Positions 6,203-8,061 of a stretch of DNA of 8,061 nucleotides are shown one piece after another. Source of the DNA: CAYNTC01 sp964432925 (lineage in GTDB: Bacteria; Planctomycetota; Phycisphaerae; Sedimentisphaerales; Anaerobacaceae); assembly GCA_964432925.1 (NCBI GenBank), contig CAYSPM010000133.1, positions 1 through 8,061 on the forward strand, in the 5' to 3' direction. The stretch's first letter is position 1. Each line of letters starts with the position of its first letter. The notes beneath the pieces are model-generated. The model was not told where the DNA came from and ran no database searches. It saw nothing but the letters and a program-made list of their open reading frames with translations. Both the position numbers and the translations under genes were made by a program.

Positions 6203-6210
6203 CTCTTTTC
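6203..6210. repeat. 8-bp target site duplication, gene-distal copy
   Basis: CTCTTTTC on the plus strand, abutting the right inverted repeat and identical to 5995-6002. It lies in the 37-bp spacer (6203-6239) that follows the metV stop codon. Confidence 0.85.
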
Positions 6211-6239
6211 TTATGTTTCGACTGAAAACATTACTTCAT

Positions 6240-6917
6240 CTAAAGTGGAGCAACTTCGATTTCCCGAGGTCGGGTCATTTTGCTCCAATCTTTGGGTCCA
6301 GCTATCTCTTTCATCTTCTCCAATTCACCCAAGGTTTTTAAGCGTTCATAAATTTTTACCCAGGCACAATCACGTTCAGGATCTACCTCACATTTTCCAT
6401 TTTTACTTCCTCCACATGGCCCATTTAACAATCCTTTCGCACACTGAGTTAAAGGACAAATTCCGGCGAATTTACCAAGTTCGCATTCTCCACATTGTTG
6501 ACATTTCTCTTTGAATAGAGTTGGGCCTCCTCCCATGTGTCCTATTGAATTTGTTCCTGGGTAGATAGGCTTTACAAGTTCAAACTCTTCTTCCAGAATT
6601 AACTCCCTCACAACTTGAAGTCCATCGCCACATGTCAACATCAGGATAGCATCAGATTCTTCGATTTCTTTTCGATATTGACTTAAACGGGCTTTACTCC
6701 ACGGAGCATAACAGGTAAATTCTCCGAAGGGCGGGGCAATAGCTGCTAAAACCTGTTTTCCTGTTTCAGTTAGCGTTTTCGCCATTTCTTTTACTTCGGT
6801 CTCGCCACCTGTATGAAAAAATGTAGCACATCCTCCGCACCCAACCAGAACAACCCTTTCCTTGCCCTCTAAATATTCAAGAATTTCTTCTATAGGTTTT
6901 TGAGTTTGGTCTATCAT
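6240..6917 (-). CDS. metV: MetV-like methylene-tetrahydrofolate reductase C-terminal domain protein
   Basis: A 225-residue cysteine-rich protein matching the MTHFR C-terminal (MetV) family. In acetogens MetV is the partner of MetF in the complex that reduces methylene- to methyl-tetrahydrofolate, the last reductive step of the methyl branch. The N-terminal half has VGCGGCATFFHTGG (25-38), with C69 and C96 as further conserved cysteines. The C-terminal signature is dense: CQQCGECELGKFAGICPLTQ (139-158), CAKGLLNGPCGGS (159-171), GKCEV (175-179) and CAW (184-186). These cysteines fit iron-sulfur or zinc binding. The ATG at 6917 has AAGGA 8 bases upstream, inside the last codons of cooT, and only 2 bp separate the genes, so translation is probably coupled. 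No metF is present in the window; it may lie elsewhere. Similar proteins occur in anaerobes that use the module for other electron-transfer complexes, so the exact partner is inferred. Confidence 0.88.
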   Translation of the reverse strand: MIDQTQKPIEEILEYLEGKERVVLVGCGGCATFFHTGGETEVKEMAKTLTETGKQVLAAIAPPFGEFTCYAPWSKARLSQYRKEIEESDAILMLTCGDGLQVVRELILEEEFELVKPIYPGTNSIGHMGGGPTLFKEKCQQCGECELGKFAGICPLTQCAKGLLNGPCGGSKNGKCEVDPERDCAWVKIYERLKTLGELEKMKEIAGPKDWSKMTRPREIEVAPL

Positions 6918-6919
6918 TT

Positions 6920-7141
6920 TTATTTTGTCCTTTTTATTCCATGCTCACTTTCGTAAGCTAATTCGTCTACAAAAACGTCAGAGTTCATAAAATCTATCAT
7001 GTTTATTTTTGCTCGCAGAGTTTTACTTTCTCCCGCAAGGTTCTCCATCTCTATTTGGTTGCCATCAACTTTAAGGTAGGCAATGTCTTTTATAAGTAGC
7101 TTGCCCCCATTTCTACGTTTGTAAATATTGGCTAAGCACAT
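6920..7141 (-). CDS. cooT: CooT-family nickel-binding protein
   Basis: A 73-residue protein beginning MCLANIY, the conserved start of the CooT family. Characterised CooT is a small dimeric protein that binds nickel through Cys2 near the N-terminus and takes part in maturation of the nickel-iron-sulfur carbon monoxide dehydrogenase. The remainder, ending with the pattern KINMIDFMNSDVFV (45-58), fits the small beta-rich fold seen there, with an extra charged tail of about 14 residues. The ATG at 7141 has AAAGGA 7 bases upstream. It follows cooC by 20 bp and precedes metV by 2 bp. Its place directly after a CooC-type ATPase supports the nickel role strongly; many CooT homologues exist outside CO-oxidising bacteria, so the client enzyme could be the acetyl-CoA synthase/CODH complex rather than a CO-induced CODH. 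Confidence 0.88.
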   Translation of the reverse strand: MCLANIYKRRNGGKLLIKDIAYLKVDGNQIEMENLAGESKTLRAKINMIDFMNSDVFVDELAYESEHGIKRTK

Positions 7142-7161
7142 CTTTCTGTCCTTTGTTTTTA

Positions 7162-7914
7162 TTATATTGATTTAACTGTCGCTTTTCTTTTTTCGGATTC
7201 TATCCTATCGGCAATCTCCTTAATTCCATCAAGAGAAATCGTAAGCTCATTGCCAGAGAGACACGACATGAATACATCCTTGTTTTCATGGATAATGGCT
7301 ATCACCTTCTCTTTGTCTACTGAGTCCAGAAGCAACTTTTCTGTTTCTCGGTTTACTCTATTGAGTACATAATACGTAGGCTTACCAACCTGTTTGCCCA
7401 GCTTGGATATCTTCTCAGCCAAAAGTATTGAATCTCGAGATGGGTCGATGATGACGACCAGCAAATCGATACCTTTTTCTACACCTCTGCCAAAATGCTC
7501 TATACCGGCGTCGGCGTCTGCGATCATAAATTCTTTATCTGCCAAATCAAGAATCTCTATAAACTTTGAAGAAAGGACATTGATAGGGCAGGCACATCCT
7601 TCACCAAATTCGTAAATTTTGCCCATCGAGAGTAGTTGAATATTACCCTTCTCGGATAAATACTTTTTAGGTAAGTCATCCAATTTCCATTTACCTGTCA
7701 TATCTTTAGTTTTTTTAAATAGAATCTTTTTACCACCAAAGTAATTCATAAAATCTTTTGGCTTAGCCATTCCCAAGCGATGATGAAGTCCAATATTCGA
7801 CTCATCATTATCTATAACTAAAACCGTATTATTCCTTTTGGCCATCTCCTTGGATAGCAGGGCTACAATAGTACTTTTCCCGCATCCGCCTTTGCCACAG
7901 ACCAACACCTTCAT
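7162..7914 (-). CDS. cooC: CooC-type nickel-insertion ATPase for carbon monoxide dehydrogenase
   Basis: A 250-residue MinD/SIMIBI-class P-loop ATPase. The deviant Walker A is GKGGCGKST (7-15), with the signature lysine K8 and the catalytic-site K13. VIDNDESN (33-40) is the switch I region and IADADAGIEHFGRG (131-144) the switch II/Walker B region, whose AGIEHFGRG form is typical of CooC. The CAC motif at 107-109 corresponds to the CxC pair that binds nickel at the dimer interface of characterised CooC1. Together these make a CODH maturation ATPase far more likely than a MinD or Mrp protein. The start at 7914 has AAAAAGG 9 bases upstream, preceded by a perfect 16-bp hairpin-forming repeat. It heads the cooC-cooT-metV cluster and lies 57 bp after a partial gene. 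Its client CODH/ACS is not in the window but may be upstream. Confidence 0.92.
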   Translation of the reverse strand: MKVLVCGKGGCGKSTIVALLSKEMAKRNNTVLVIDNDESNIGLHHRLGMAKPKDFMNYFGGKKILFKKTKDMTGKWKLDDLPKKYLSEKGNIQLLSMGKIYEFGEGCACPINVLSSKFIEILDLADKEFMIADADAGIEHFGRGVEKGIDLLVVIIDPSRDSILLAEKISKLGKQVGKPTYYVLNRVNRETEKLLLDSVDKEKVIAIIHENKDVFMSCLSGNELTISLDGIKEIADRIESEKRKATVKSI

Positions 7915-7934
7915 AATTATTAGCCTTTTTCTTT

Positions 7935-7950
7935 CACAAAATCATTTGTG
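7935..7950. repeat. Perfect inverted repeat in the cooC leader
   Basis: CACAAA-ATCA-TTTGTG, six-base arms around four bases, sits just upstream of the cooC ribosome binding site. There is no T run on either side in either direction, so it is unlikely to be a terminator for the upstream gene. It could be an operator or an mRNA hairpin affecting cooC. Its low complexity means chance cannot be excluded. Confidence 0.35.
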
Positions 7951-7971
7951 CAATAGGGTATCTTAGATATA

Positions 7972-8061
7972 TTAGTGGTCACAAATATTGTCCCCCGTCT
8001 CGAGTTTGTTTTCCAAATAAGCTGACACAAGCTCTTCAGGAGCTTGGCCAGATGCGCCTAT
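7972..8061 (-). CDS. C-terminal end of a small protein, probably NifX/NifB-type cofactor family (partial)
   Basis: The minus strand is open from the window edge to a TAA at 7974-7972, giving 29 residues that run IGASGQAPEELVSAYLENKL and end ETGDNICDH. The form GASG, then a short acidic helix with EE, AYLENKL, and a NxCDH ending recalls the C-terminus of the dinitrogenase iron-molybdenum cofactor biosynthesis (NifX/NifB C-terminal, MTH1175-like) domain, small proteins found beside Mrp/MinD ATPases in anaerobes. That is a recollection-based guess on a short segment. It is 57 bp upstream of cooC and on the same strand, so it may head the same transcript. The 5' part lies outside the window. Confidence 0.6.
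   Translation of the reverse strand: MGASGQAPEELVSAYLENKLETGDNICDH

Noticed and set aside
5983..6239. A SAM, cobalamin or other known riboswitch in the leader of the PLP enzyme gene
   Set aside because: The sulfur-metabolism context and a stretch resembling part of a cobalamin riboswitch core (GCGGGACTGTTGC) prompted the check. The remaining conserved cores are absent, and the inverted ends with direct repeats explain the region better.
6045..6341. A 98-codon plus-strand reading frame spanning the mobile element and the end of metV
   Set aside because: About a third of it is antisense to the well-supported metV gene and the rest lies in the non-coding element; no ribosome binding site and no recognisable motif.

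Overview
This window looks like a piece of the genome of a strictly anaerobic bacterium with a Wood-Ljungdahl (reductive acetyl-CoA) pathway. The evidence is a compact minus-strand cluster of a CooC-type nickel-insertion ATPase, a CooT-type nickel-binding protein and a MetV-like (methylene-tetrahydrofolate reductase C-terminal) iron-sulfur protein. The DNA is fairly AT-rich. The phylum cannot be fixed from the sequence alone; an acetogen or sulfate-reducer relative, or an anaerobic planctomycete-like lineage, would fit. Every convincing gene is on the minus strand, so the window is described here in the direction of transcription, from high to low coordinates.

Region A (8061 to 6240): the C-terminal end of a gene that runs off the window (probably a small NifX/NifB-type cofactor protein), then cooC, cooT and metV. 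The last two are almost contiguous, with the metV ribosome binding site inside the end of cooT. CooC and CooT are nickel-handling proteins for carbon monoxide dehydrogenase; MetV serves the methyl branch of the same pathway.

Region B (6239 to 5983): an intergenic region occupied by a 200-bp non-coding mobile element. It has 25-bp imperfect terminal inverted repeats and is flanked by a perfect 8-bp direct repeat, so it reads as a MITE-like insertion. It landed in the leader of the next gene, directly beside the Shine-Dalgarno sequence, and the target duplication copied part of that site. Without it, metV and the next gene would be only 49 bp apart. This is the most striking structure in the window.

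Region C (5982 to 1282): a tight run of seven genes. In order they are a Cys/Met-metabolism PLP lyase/synthase, an FmdB-type zinc ribbon protein (overlapping the lyase by 20 bp), a YggS/PLPBP-type PLP homeostasis protein, an IscU/NifU-type Fe-S scaffold, a DUF1638-like protein overlapping the scaffold by 23 bp, a class I SAM methyltransferase and a COG1237-type metallo-beta-lactamase-fold protein. The theme suggested is sulfur amino acid, PLP, Fe-S and perhaps methyl/corrinoid metabolism, but only the first four have clear family roles.

Region D (1281 to 1): a 273-bp gap without a convincing gene but with a possible promoter, then a COG0731-like radical SAM protein with a C-terminal winged helix, and 57 bp of apparently empty sequence. 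No tRNA, rRNA, CRISPR array or clear rho-independent terminator was seen.
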